Shown: positions 55,067-63,205 of the stretch, piece after piece
Layout of the letters: each line of letters starts with the position of its first letter
How positions within the stretch are numbered: position 1 is the stretch's first letter
DNA from: Lachnospiraceae bacterium
GTDB taxonomy: Bacteria; Bacillota; Clostridia; Lachnospirales; Lachnospiraceae
DNA: 64,000 nucleotides
Direction of reading: 5' to 3'
NCBI GenBank assembly: GCA_029054245.1
Contig: JAIDFQ010000052.1
Location: 17,536 to 81,535, forward strand
Position numbers and translations under genes: made by a program
Notes under the pieces: model-generated
Told to the model about the DNA's origin: nothing
What the model saw: the letters and a program-made list of their open reading frames with translations, nothing else
Database searches by the model: none

Positions 55067-55834
55067 CTATCGGTTCATTTCATCAACAATATTCTTAGGT
55101 TTCGCTGTCATTTCCACCCATGCCGGAATAAATCCGCTCTTGATGGCATTTCGCACAGATCTGATATTAGACCATGCTGAACAATAAAAAGGTACCTTAT
55201 CCCTTTTCATAATTTCCACAGCCAAATGACTGGTAAGCGCCGCCGCTATTCCTTTTCTGCGATACTCTCGCAACACATCCACCCCAATCTGCCACATGGT
55301 GCCACAATCGGCTGAGCAGCCCGCAAGTCCAATAAGCTTTCCCTGAGCATATGCTCCTACACCGAGAATGTCCAATTCCTTCCTATCCTCACATAGCGCA
55401 TTACTCCATTCCTCTCTATACAAATCTTCAAAATCAGGCGGCTCCAAAATTTTAAGCTCATAATCACATGGCAAAGCATGTAGCTTTTCAACATCCGGCA
55501 AATAGTATTCTGCCATAAAGCATACTTTTTGCCCTTTCTCTGACAACCGCTCATCCAGCCAATGCATATTAGGTGTTTCAAAGCAATGATAAAATTCAAA
55601 TTTCTTTATGTATTCTTCCACCACTTCCTTATATTCATCCCGCACTGATGCAACAATGTTATTTCCATAAGAAACCAAGTTGCAGGCAATAGGTTCTTTA
55701 TAATATTTTCGTGCACCAGCCCCCAAACCTGACTTAACAATCACATGATTGTCGCAAAGGAAATCTGACGCCTTGCAATTAATATCCAACGCGGATTGTT
55801 CCATTGCAATCCGCAGTATCTCTTTATTTGTCAT
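55067..55834 (-). CDS. GNAT-family acetyltransferase
   Basis: A 255-residue protein. The first half (to about residue 130) is a variable domain with an SLG-type alpha/beta fold. The GNAT core is at about 150-250, with LIGLAGCSADCGTMWQIGVD, VLREYRRKGIAAALTSHLAV (acetyl-CoA loop RRKGIA) and FYCSAWSNIRSVRNAIKSGF. Substrate unknown; single gene. Confidence 0.88.
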   Translation of the reverse strand: MTNKEILRIAMEQSALDINCKASDFLCDNHVIVKSGLGAGARKYYKEPIACNLVSYGNNIVASVRDEYKEVVEEYIKKFEFYHCFETPNMHWLDERLSEKGQKVCFMAEYYLPDVEKLHALPCDYELKILEPPDFEDLYREEWSNALCEDRKELDILGVGAYAQGKLIGLAGCSADCGTMWQIGVDVLREYRRKGIAAALTSHLAVEIMKRDKVPFYCSAWSNIRSVRNAIKSGFIPAWVEMTAKPKNIVDEMNR

Positions 55835-55885
55835 AACCTCACACTTTCTATGCCAACTTCACACTAAATGGTTGTCATTGTAATC

Positions 55886-56785
55886 TTAATTATTAATGTT
55901 TTGCACGTATTTACATTTGGGATAATTACTGCATCCATAAAATTTATTTCCTGCAAAATCACCTTTCTTAGCCACTCTCATTACCAATTTCCCGCTGCAC
56001 TGTGGGCATTTTCTATCTTGTGATTTTGAACTATTTCTAAGTTCAGCAGAATGCTCATAACGATTTTTTATATGTTCTATGTGCAGAGTCTTCTTTGCTT
56101 CACCGGCTTGTGTTAATGGATATAACTTTTTATAAACTTCATCAATTAAAGATTTCGTCATTCTTATATTGGATGTAGTCACATTGCAAGACACCACTTC
56201 CAGCAGATTTTCTCTTTTAACAACAAAATGATTCCCACTTGTTAAAGTTATCTTTTTTAACTCACATCGTCTGCTAAAAACTATGCAGGAATAGAATGTT
56301 AAATTTTCAAAATCCTTTAGATATGTCTGGAGCCACTTGAGATGAACTGTATTTTGAATAATCGGATTAAGAAAATACTCTTTTCTTGTTTTTCCTTTTC
56401 CTAAGGGAAGCACTTGTGTCCATTGCTTTTGTGTCTCAGTTCCAAATATCCATCCGCTATAGTTCTTCGATTCTAAAACATAAATCCCGGATTCGTGAAG
56501 TAATATCACATCCACTTCTGTAGTTGTACCGTCTCCCTTGGGAATGTAACAATTGAACAGAAACTTTTTGTATCCATCTAAAGTACATAAACATCGATAT
56601 GTATCGAATTCTCCCTTTTTCCCTATGTCGGGAAGCATCGACCAATACGGAACGTGAGTCATATGGTAATAATCTGAATTCATGTATTCCTTATATTTTT
56701 TATATTCGATTATAAGGTTAATCATCAATACGATTATTCCGATAGCTATTACAAATATCAAAATCATTTTTCTCATCCTGCCCAT
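55886..56785 (-). CDS. NERD-domain protein with topoisomerase-type zinc finger
   Basis: A 299-residue protein. An N-terminal membrane anchor (about residues 6-26) is followed by a NERD nuclease-related domain (about 55-180). Residues EVDVILLHESGIYVLESKN give the Asp and Glu-X-Lys of a PD-(D/E)XK-like site. The C-terminus is a C4 zinc finger, KCPQCSGKLVMRVAKKGDFA then FYGCSNYPKCKYV. NERD proteins are thought to act on DNA; a role in defence or in handling of incoming DNA has been suggested for some, but is not shown here. Confidence 0.9.
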   Translation of the reverse strand: MGRMRKMILIFVIAIGIIVLMINLIIEYKKYKEYMNSDYYHMTHVPYWSMLPDIGKKGEFDTYRCLCTLDGYKKFLFNCYIPKGDGTTTEVDVILLHESGIYVLESKNYSGWIFGTETQKQWTQVLPLGKGKTRKEYFLNPIIQNTVHLKWLQTYLKDFENLTFYSCIVFSRRCELKKITLTSGNHFVVKRENLLEVVSCNVTTSNIRMTKSLIDEVYKKLYPLTQAGEAKKTLHIEHIKNRYEHSAELRNSSKSQDRKCPQCSGKLVMRVAKKGDFAGNKFYGCSNYPKCKYVQNINN

Positions 56786-56864
56786 TTTTATATATTACTC
56801 TTAATAAACTTTAGGTAATGTTTACCATAAAAACCCAGAATGAAATCTTACTTCACCCCAATAT

Positions 56865-57338
56865 CTATTCAAATCCCTTTCTTTTTTTCGCCTCATCGAT
56901 CAGTTCCTTTGCCTCATCAAAAGCGTCCGGAAGATAGCCTTCCGCCCACTCCTTTCCAGCTTTCTCCTTCTTCTTGATATCACTCCACTTATCCAGCACT
57001 TCTCCCGAATCAGATACAGTCTCCTCACCAAAAACGTGGGGATGGCGCCGAATCATCTTTTCACTGATGCCCTGAATGACATCATCCATTGTAAACAGAC
57101 CTTCTTCTTCTGCTATCTGTGCATGCATAACTACCTGCAAAAGCAGATCTCCAAGTTCTTCTTTCAAATTATCCGAATCGCCAGTATCCTCCAGAATATT
57201 AATACCGCATATCACCTCTGCTGCCTCTTCAATGCAGGCAGCTTTAAGACTGAAATGGGTTTGCTCTCTATCCCACGGACAGCCATCAGGGGCGCGCAGG
57301 CGCGCCATAATATTCTGCAGTTCTTGAAACTTTGTCAT
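56865..57338 (-). CDS. mazG: MazG-family nucleoside triphosphate pyrophosphohydrolase
   Basis: A 157-residue protein that hydrolyses NTPs/dNTPs to monophosphates. LRAPDGCPWDREQTHFSLKA and the metal-binding helices CIEEAAEVICGI and LKEELGDLLLQVVMHAQIAE give the EXXE...EXXD core. It ends with DKWSDIKKKEKAGKEWAEG. It is a single MazG domain, shorter than the two-domain 260-residue E. coli enzyme. AAGGAAGGAG precedes the ATG and a sigma-A-like promoter lies at 57436-57464. Confidence 0.93.
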   Translation of the reverse strand: MTKFQELQNIMARLRAPDGCPWDREQTHFSLKAACIEEAAEVICGINILEDTGDSDNLKEELGDLLLQVVMHAQIAEEEGLFTMDDVIQGISEKMIRRHPHVFGEETVSDSGEVLDKWSDIKKKEKAGKEWAEGYLPDAFDEAKELIDEAKKRKGFE

Positions 57339-57435
57339 AAGAAACTCCTTCCTTTATCTCAAAATCTTTAATAAATACAATATCTCCATAATTTGGGCTT
57401 TTTTTGTTTTCCGCCTCCAATATATTTCCATATCC

Positions 57436-57464
57436 ATTATAGCTTTTCCCCCCTTTTGATACAA
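57436..57464 (-). promoter_or_regulatory. Sigma-A-like promoter of mazG
   Basis: TTGTAT (57464-57459), 17-base spacer containing a GGGGGG run, TATAAT (57441-57436), about 100 bases before the mazG start. Confidence 0.65.
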
Positions 57465-57630
57465 TTCTCATTTTGAATAAACAGTATCATTTCCCAAAAG
57501 AATTTATTCGGTTAATTCCACCCATGCATTCCTGTCCTTTCATCTTTGATATACATATGTGTCCTCATGTGATAAAATTGAAAGAACTACTAATACAAAT
57601 CACAAACATCGAAGGTATTGGATAGATAAA

Positions 57631-58392
57631 ATGATAGGAATATATTTTACCGGCACCGGTAATTCAAAATATTGTGTATATAAATTTTTAGAAGAATATG
57701 GCGGTAACAGCCCTGCGTTTTCCATAGAACAAGACGAAGCTGTCACTCATATTAAAAATAATAGTGAAATAGTAATAAGTTATCCTGTACAATTTAGCAA
57801 TATCCCCAAAATACTCCATGATTATATCACCGCAAATCAGCAGCTTTGGAATGGAAAAAAGATTTTTATTATTGCAACAATGGGGCTTTTTAGCGGTGAT
57901 GGATCGGGAATCCTCGCTCGATTATTAAAAAAGTATGGCGCTGTTATAATCGGTGGCTTGCACTTAAAACTACCGGACAGCATTAGTGATGAAAAGGCTT
58001 TAAAACGAAACTATGAAAAGAATCTTGAACTGGTTAGAAATGCAGAAACAAAAATCCGCAAAGCGGTTAAACAAATCAAAAGCGGAAAACCGCCACAGGA
58101 GGGATTAGGAATCTTGTATCATACGGCCGGACTATTCGGACAAAGGCTGTATTTTTACAACAAGACAAAACACTATACGGACAAATTAAAAATCAATCCC
58201 GAAAAATGTATTAGGTGTGGTTTGTGTGAAAGGTTATGCCCCATGAGAAATATCAAATTAACGAATGATATTGCTGTTGCAAAGAATAAATGCACCATGT
58301 GCTACCGCTGCATTAACAACTGCCCCAAGCAGGCAATTACATTATTGGGGAAAGCAGTTATTGAACAACACGACATAAACAAATATCTTTAA
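57631..58392 (+). CDS. EFR1-family ferredoxin with flavodoxin fold
   Basis: A 253-residue redox protein. The Met at 57631 (MIGIYFTGTGNSKYCVYKFL) begins the flavodoxin-like domain with the phosphate loop FTGTGNSK; the upstream frame extension is not conserved-looking. Two [4Fe-4S] ferredoxin motifs near residues 195-240 read CIRCGLCERLCP and CTMCYRCINNCP. EFR1 proteins are common in gut Clostridia and move electrons, but the partner is unknown. Confidence 0.9.
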   Translation: MIGIYFTGTGNSKYCVYKFLEEYGGNSPAFSIEQDEAVTHIKNNSEIVISYPVQFSNIPKILHDYITANQQLWNGKKIFIIATMGLFSGDGSGILARLLKKYGAVIIGGLHLKLPDSISDEKALKRNYEKNLELVRNAETKIRKAVKQIKSGKPPQEGLGILYHTAGLFGQRLYFYNKTKHYTDKLKINPEKCIRCGLCERLCPMRNIKLTNDIAVAKNKCTMCYRCINNCPKQAITLLGKAVIEQHDINKYL

Positions 58393-58453
58393 TTCCAATG
58401 ACAAAACGCAGCACACTTTAGGGGGCCTTTGTGACATCAAGATTTTCTTGTGG

Positions 58454-58594
58454 TATACTAAACTTCCACGTTTAAGAAAAGGAGTTGATAACATAGTCAA
58501 AAGGCAAATTGTTCATCTGCATGAAACCAATGCTTCCCGCATGCGGTTTAAGATTTCTGGCTGTATATCCAATGAAGCAAGCAAAAAGTTATAG
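58454..58594 (+). pseudogene. Short ORF with good promoter and ribosome site but ATA in the start position
   Basis: A -10 TATACT (58454-58459) and AAGGAG (58479-58484) are followed eight bases later by ATA, then an open frame of 33 codons (VKRQIVHLHETNASRMRFKI and SGCISNEASKKL). A single ATG-to-ATA change would explain it. It ends against the convergent TfoX-C gene. No family recognised. An internal ATG at codon 17 lacks a ribosome site. Confidence 0.35.
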
Positions 58595-58837
58595 CTGCCT
58601 AAAATATGCTTTCAGGTCTGCTTTGCAGGTATCTTCAAGCTGTTTCATCTCAACCCCACGAATAGCGGCTTCTAGATGATAAAGAATAACAATACAAGTA
58701 TTTGGATATTGTTCTTTAAGTCGTAAAACTGCTTGCTTACTGCCAATTTCCGTTAATTCCTCGGCTGAATGAATACCGACTGAATGGAGTTTCTTTTCCA
58801 TTGTTTTACCTAATCCTAAAGTTGTGACTGCCGCCAT
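58589..58837 (-). CDS. TfoX C-terminal-domain protein
   Basis: An 82-residue protein made only of the TfoX_C helical domain: TTLGLGKTMEKKLHSVGIHS, then AEELTEIGSKQAVLRLKEQY and LYHLEAAIRGVEMKQL. AAAGGAG lies before the ATG. In Proteobacteria TfoX/Sxy acts in competence, but stand-alone TfoX_C proteins in Firmicutes have no known role. Confidence 0.9.
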   Translation of the reverse strand: MAAVTTLGLGKTMEKKLHSVGIHSAEELTEIGSKQAVLRLKEQYPNTCIVILYHLEAAIRGVEMKQLEDTCKADLKAYFRQL

Positions 58838-58987
58838 GTTTTCTCCTTTTCGCTCATTTACGCAAGTTAATAAATATCCTTTGTAGATTCGATTGTACCA
58901 CTCACATTCCCCATATCAAAGGTGATGGGATATCTGGCAAAAAATGTTCCTTCCATTTTTTCGCCAAACCTTTACAAAAATATCGTC

Positions 58988-59623
58988 TCATTTTATCCAT
59001 TTCCGATTTTTCTTTGGCTTTCCATGACCAAAATATATTGTTTTATCACCATATTCACCAATAAATTTAGCACTTGATAACATTTCCAGTTCATCTACAT
59101 AAAGCATAGATACTGTTGGATAAAACATATTCATCAACGCATCTCCGACAAACAAGTTATCCTCTATCTCTACTCCAATAGAGCCTTTCGTATGTCCCGG
59201 TAGTTCTATAACCTTTGCAGCTATACCACAGTCACTCAAATCATCGCCATTTTTCAAATAAATTATTGGCTCAAACACTTCTAAGCTATCTTTTTCAAAA
59301 CTACTTAGAGATACAGATAAAACAATTTTTCCCAAAAGTGTTTTTGCTAATAAAGATTGTTTTCTATTATCCGGTATCATATTCATATCCTTTTTATTCA
59401 TAGCTATTGGAATATGCAAAGCATTAGCAAGATAAGCAGCATTCTGACAATGATCCATGTGACCATGCGTAAGCACAATCAAACTCACATGAAACTCCTT
59501 GCACTTTTCTAAAATCTTCTCACGATACTTCTTTCTGCCAGTATCAATTAATATAGCCTTATCATTGTCAGCTACAATGTAACAATTTACATTGCCACCT
59601 ACGATTCTATGTATTTTAACCAT
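58988..59623 (-). CDS. MBL-fold metallo-hydrolase
   Basis: A 211-residue enzyme. The ATG at 59623 (MVKIHRIVGGNVNCYIVADN) overlaps the stop of the GNAT gene by 8 bases and is preferred. Zinc ligands: VLTHGHMDHCQNAAYL, ELPGHTKGSIGV, LFVGDALMN and YFGHGKPK. Glyoxalase-II-like. Coupled with the upstream acetyltransferase, so they may act on the same small molecule (inference). Confidence 0.92.
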   Translation of the reverse strand: MVKIHRIVGGNVNCYIVADNDKAILIDTGRKKYREKILEKCKEFHVSLIVLTHGHMDHCQNAAYLANALHIPIAMNKKDMNMIPDNRKQSLLAKTLLGKIVLSVSLSSFEKDSLEVFEPIIYLKNGDDLSDCGIAAKVIELPGHTKGSIGVEIEDNLFVGDALMNMFYPTVSMLYVDELEMLSSAKFIGEYGDKTIYFGHGKPKKNRKWIK

Positions 59624-60101
59624 AATAAGTATATTCAACCTCGCTTACTCTACACTTGGCAATCTCTATTTCACGCTCATTTCCGCTTATCCAAAATCCG
59701 TTTTTCTCATAAAATTTTCTGGCTCTTATGTTATCTTTCAATACCCAAAGACAAATATTCTTAAGCCCCTTCTTTTTCAATTTTGCTAACGAATATCGAA
59801 GCAACTCACTTCCTTGCCCACTTCCCCATATCTCCGGCAACAAATAAATTGCTACGATTTCTCCCCATTCTTTTTCATCTCCGTTCCTAGCTTCCGAAAA
59901 ATGGCATATCCCTAATACCATCTCTTGTTCTGCTAAAACAATGTCATTTGCTGATACTTTATTTGGCGAACAATTTTCAGCTGTTAATGAATTCAAATAC
60001 CTTTGAGGAAGTAAAGTTTGATATGCACTTTTCCAGCTATCACAATATACTTTTCCTATCCCAGCACAATCACTTTGAATTGCTTCTCGTATTTTATACA
60101 T
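59616..60101 (-). CDS. GNAT-family acetyltransferase
   Basis: A 161-residue single GNAT domain. IREAIQSDCAGIGKVYCDSW opens it, IVAIYLLPEIWGSGQGSELL is the acetyl-CoA loop and NICLWVLKDNIRARKFYEKN the last conserved block. The pattern resembles small RimI/PhnO-type enzymes. Translationally coupled to the MBL-fold gene. Confidence 0.9.
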   Translation of the reverse strand: MYKIREAIQSDCAGIGKVYCDSWKSAYQTLLPQRYLNSLTAENCSPNKVSANDIVLAEQEMVLGICHFSEARNGDEKEWGEIVAIYLLPEIWGSGQGSELLRYSLAKLKKKGLKNICLWVLKDNIRARKFYEKNGFWISGNEREIEIAKCRVSEVEYTYYG

Positions 60102-60248
60102 CTTACTATCTCCCGAGCGCCATCAACTCTATACTTCAAAAGTCTCAGTGTTCAAATCACAATAATATCTGCCGCTTCCAGCAGTGAATTTCAGGACACA
60201 ATAATCCGGGTAACTTCATCAATTTCATTTTTTACCAGATTGATGAAG

Positions 60249-60920
60249 TTACTTTATTCCATTATTTGCAAATATTCTCCCTATTTCATAAAGCGCTCCA
60301 ATTTCAAACCGGCCAACCTTATGTAATATAGAACCGTCGTCCTTGCATCTAAAATGCACACCATCAAAATACATATACTTATATGTTGGTACGAGATCAT
60401 ATGTTTGATTTGCTTGTATTGTCCCTTCCCCCTTCAAAACACCTGACACTATAGAATGATTCCCGTTATATACTACCGTCACTCCTATTGGATATATATA
60501 TGTTGCCATATGATTAATCTTATCAAACTCAAAAGAATTTCCTACATTTTCACCAATCGTCAACAATGCATTTTCAAATCTTTTCTTATTCCATGCACAC
60601 ACTAAAATAGCATCTTTCGACAAATCTATGTCTATGCCACTTTTTCCCAAATCAAAGCTTTCAGCATTTCCAAGCACACGACTATTTAAGATGTATTCAC
60701 CTATATCCTTGAATACACTTTGAACATTCGTAACATTTTCATCTTCATACAATTCTCGCACAATGTCAAATAAGTGGTAATTAGTCATAGCTCTTACAAG
60801 AGAATATGCCGGACTTCTTCGGACATCTTTAATATCGCTGTTTTTTACAAGTTCATGCGTAGTACTAAGAATACTGTCAAGTTTTTCTTTTCTTATTCTA
60901 CTTTTATTGCTGAATATCAT
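60249..60920 (-). CDS. Conserved hypothetical protein (possibly DUF6710)
   Basis: A 223-residue soluble protein starting MIFSNKSRIRKEKLDSILST. The first half is helical (DIKDVRRSPAYSLVRAMTNY, IVRELYEDENVTNVQSVFKD). The second half is beta-rich (YPIGVTVVYNGNHSIVSGVL, YKYMYFDGVHFRCKDDGSIL) and could be a small barrel. It may belong to DUF6710, which I recall only vaguely. It begins inside the 3' end of a decayed gene, to which it was probably coupled. Confidence 0.65.
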   Translation of the reverse strand: MIFSNKSRIRKEKLDSILSTTHELVKNSDIKDVRRSPAYSLVRAMTNYHLFDIVRELYEDENVTNVQSVFKDIGEYILNSRVLGNAESFDLGKSGIDIDLSKDAILVCAWNKKRFENALLTIGENVGNSFEFDKINHMATYIYPIGVTVVYNGNHSIVSGVLKGEGTIQANQTYDLVPTYKYMYFDGVHFRCKDDGSILHKVGRFEIGALYEIGRIFANNGIK

Positions 60921-61431
60921 CTACTGTTCTCTCCACTATTTTTAACACTTCCGCAAAATTTGCTTTTCCCCTCTTCTTCACGACATCAATTTCTTGATGA
61001 TACAATTCACCTATGTACTTATATATCTCATCATTAAAAGCAACTGTATATTTTCATTTAATCCTTTTGAAAAAGGAGTAGCACCTTCAAGTAAAATTCT
61101 ATCTGCCGGAATATTTCCAACAATATTTCTTCCGTTTTTACTTTGTAACATTTGATGATTAATGAAAAAATAACACCCTTTCCATACAAACCAATACATG
61201 AAGGCAATAACTTCTCGTCATTTATTGTATCTTTCATAATGATTGTTGCCTTCAGAACCTTTTTCACGTTCTCTTAGTCTCTCATCCGTTATAATTTCCT
61301 TATGAATCTCTTGATTCTGTTGCATATCCCAGAAAGTTCTCATCCCCAGTGCCTTCGTAATAGCAAGTTTCGGACACAATTTGCTTCATCAAACATTCCC
61401 AAGTTTGTAAATCTGTTACTTTATGCATCAT
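60904..61431 (-). pseudogene. Decayed gene segment with several frameshifts
   Basis: Consecutive minus-strand pieces in different frames look like one or two former proteins. A 43-codon piece, MMHKVTDLQTWECLMKQIV (61431-61300), is coupled to the GNAT stop. KLAITKALGMRTFWDMQQNQ and on ends at 61218. LLPSCIGLYGKG, NGRNIVGNIPADRILLEGAT and YTVAFNDEIYKYIGELYHQE follow, and the last piece ends DDIQQ at 60904. At least two frameshifts break the last protein. The ends overlap the neighbouring genes, as intact coupled genes would. Families not recognised. Confidence 0.55.
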
Positions 61432-61895
61432 ACCAGCTCCATTTCATCTTCCATTTTTACAAATCCATACTTTTCATACAATGGTCGCCCCATCTCTGTT
61501 GCCTCTAAGGCAATCTGTGACACGCCCTGTTCCCTCGCATCATTTACCAGTAAATTCAATGTATGAATTGCAATCCCCTGTCTTCTATATTCCGGTGCAG
61601 TATACATATTCATAATATAAGCCTTTTTGCCACTCGGATTATGATATGTCGGCATTACCTGATAAAAGCTGACACCACCTGCGCCGATAAAAGTTTCGTT
61701 ATCATACACCAGATATGCAATATGCTCGCCAGTTTCTAATGCCCTCTTATAATATGCATAAGACTCCTTTTCCACCACTGACATATCTACATCATCCGAC
61801 AATTGGTTGGCTGCACGAAGGACAATAATTCTTGTCCGCACTAATTCCTCAATATCTTCTATAGTCGCTTTTTTATACTCATGCTTCTCTTTCAT
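61428..61895 (-). CDS. GNAT-family acetyltransferase under leader control
   Basis: A 155-residue GNAT enzyme, with GGAGG six bases before the ATG. Core blocks: YKKATIEDIEELVRTRIIVL, FIGAGGVSFYQVMPTYHNPS, AYIMNMYTAPEYRRQGIAIH (CoA loop) and LEATEMGRPLYEKYGF. A long leader with a promoter, a 30-codon frame and an intrinsic terminator stem precedes it (61924-62077). That is unusual for a housekeeping GNAT and points to drug- or translation-dependent induction (inference). Confidence 0.9.
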   Translation of the reverse strand: MKEKHEYKKATIEDIEELVRTRIIVLRAANQLSDDVDMSVVEKESYAYYKRALETGEHIAYLVYDNETFIGAGGVSFYQVMPTYHNPSGKKAYIMNMYTAPEYRRQGIAIHTLNLLVNDAREQGVSQIALEATEMGRPLYEKYGFVKMEDEMELV

Positions 61896-61923
61896 CCTAC
61901 ACCTCCACTAGCAACGCTCTCCC

Positions 61924-62077
61924 TTAGAAAAATCTCCGCTTGTCCTCATTATGAAAAAAGTCCCCCACCTTACGGCGAAGGACTATACTTTCAACCCGAC
62001 CATTTATATACCACATATCGGTCAGTGGTAAACTTTCTTTGTACTTGTATTCTAGCAAGCACAAAGAGGAAAGTCAA
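61924..62077 (-). promoter_or_regulatory. Attenuator leader of the GNAT gene
   Basis: The promoter TTGACT (62077-62072), 17 bases, TAGAAT (62054-62049) drives a leader. It contains a possible 30-codon frame from ATG 62016 to TAA 61924 (MWYINGRVESIVLRRKVGDF and on). A stem of about 11 pairs with a GTAA loop is followed by TTTTTT (61984-61954), which is an intrinsic terminator. The small frame runs through the terminator stem, so ribosome position could decide read-through. Upstream complementary bits (CCAC/GTGG, GACC/GGTC) may form an alternative fold. The frame lacks a clear ribosome site. Confidence 0.6.
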
Positions 62078-62083
62078 TAAACC

Positions 62084-62316
62084 TTTCCATTAATACCACT
62101 GATGATGTTATCAATCACTGGAGAAGTATTGAAAATTACACCGAATCCATGAAACATAATTTAGAGCATTTCACTGAACTTGCGGAAACACAATTAACGG
62201 AAGAAGTAAAAGAAATTGGAAAACAATCTGATATACTGTATGGCAAACTAGCCGCCGACTTGTCAGAAGATATTTCTTCCCCTAAAATACAATCCATTGT
62301 ACACGAACTATTATAA
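62084..62316 (+). pseudogene. C-terminal remnant of a helical protein (MerR/TipAS-like?)
   Basis: The plus strand reads INTTDDVINHWRSIENYTES, then HNLEHFTELAETQLTEEVKE and DLSEDISSPKIQSIVHELL and a stop at 62314-62316. It is all alpha-helical and without a start codon. It resembles the end of a ligand-binding helical domain such as in MerR/TipAS regulators, but that is a guess. Confidence 0.4.
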
Positions 62317-62515
62317 AGGGCGGTCATACTGTTGGGCAAATATTTCAGAGAATGGTGTAATTCAGCTTAATCAGCAGATATTAGATTTTCTTAATCTGAA
62401 GATTGGAATGGAACTATTGTCTATCCGAAGCAGCGATATCGCTTTTACTATGGGCGCAACCAATCCTCTGTTGGAAAGAGCCGACAACTATGAGGGAGAA
62501 ATCAAAATTCACTAA
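62297..62515 (+). pseudogene. Small truncated protein frame
   Basis: The frame reads GRSYCWANISENGVIQLNQQ, ILDFLNLKIGMELLSIRSSD and IAFTMGATNPLLERADNYEG before the stop at 62513. The beta-strand pattern with GMELLSIRSS is reminiscent of an AbrB/MazE-like swapped-hairpin domain. There is only a TTG at the 5' end, without a ribosome site, so it is probably 5'-truncated. Confidence 0.4.
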
Positions 62516-62598
62516 ACAATTAGCTGCAAATTCACGTGTTAATTTTCTTGCTATTTATCTGTGGATTGCATATAATAAATGCAAAGGAGATGATGACT

Positions 62599-62844
62599 AT
62601 GCCAAATATTAAACCAATATCAGATTTGAGAAATTATACAGAAGTATTAAAAGAAGTAAGAACAAACCAACCAGTGTATCTAACCAGGAATGGTCGGGGA
62701 GCATACGCTATTGTAGATATTGATGAGTTGGATCGATTAAAAGCGACAATTCAGCTTTTGACAAAATTGGAAGAAGGAGAGCAGTCTGCTAGAGAAAAGG
62801 GTTGGTTAACAGCGGATGAGGTAGAGGCTGCGTTGGGATTGTGA
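62599..62844 (+). CDS. Type II antitoxin, Phd/YefM family
   Basis: An 81-residue antitoxin, start ATG at 62599 (MPNIKPISDLRNYTEVLKEV) with AAGGAG nine bases before. The Phd/YefM fold is shown by SDLRNYTEVLKEVRTNQPVY and TRNGRGAYAIVDIDELDRLK; the acidic C-terminal tail (EEGEQSAREKGWLTADEVEA) would neutralise the toxin. The toxin gene starts one base after its stop. Confidence 0.93.
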   Translation: MPNIKPISDLRNYTEVLKEVRTNQPVYLTRNGRGAYAIVDIDELDRLKATIQLLTKLEEGEQSAREKGWLTADEVEAALGL

Positions 62845-62845
62845 T

Positions 62846-63193
62846 ATGCCGAAGCTGATTTATACCCCGAAAGCATTGGATGATCTACAGGAGATAAAAG
62901 CTTATGTTGCCAAGCAGTTTGGTGAAGGTAAGGCAAAAGCCTGTGTCAAGGAGATTACATCAACTGCCAAACAGTTAGAGCTGTTTCCAGGAGAAGGTCC
63001 CTGCTTAGAGAAACTTATAGAATATCCAACGGATTACCAATATCTGGTTGTAAAGCCTAATTATGTTTTTTACAGGGTTGAGGGTGATACCGTAAGGGTT
63101 ATCCGTATTTTGAATGAAAAGCAGGATTTTTTACAGATATTATTCGGAATTAGCAGTGTATCTGAAGAAGGAGAAGATTACTGGGGTGATTAG
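62846..63193 (+). CDS. Type II toxin, RelE/ParE family
   Basis: A 115-residue toxin. YTPKALDDLQEIKAYVAKQF and the C-terminal YVFYRVEGDTVRVIRILNEKQDF match the RelE/ParE fold with the conserved Arg (VIRIL). RelE members cut mRNA at the ribosome and ParE members poison gyrase; which applies here is open. It forms an operon with the Phd/YefM antitoxin. Confidence 0.92.
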   Translation: MPKLIYTPKALDDLQEIKAYVAKQFGEGKAKACVKEITSTAKQLELFPGEGPCLEKLIEYPTDYQYLVVKPNYVFYRVEGDTVRVIRILNEKQDFLQILFGISSVSEEGEDYWGD

Positions 63194-63205
63194 GGGATTA
63201 TATAG

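Noticed and set aside
57286..57471. 61-codon minus-strand frame overlapping the mazG start
   Set aside because: It starts downstream of the promoter but in another frame, overlaps the mazG start by 53 bases and has no ribosome site; it is the mazG leader.
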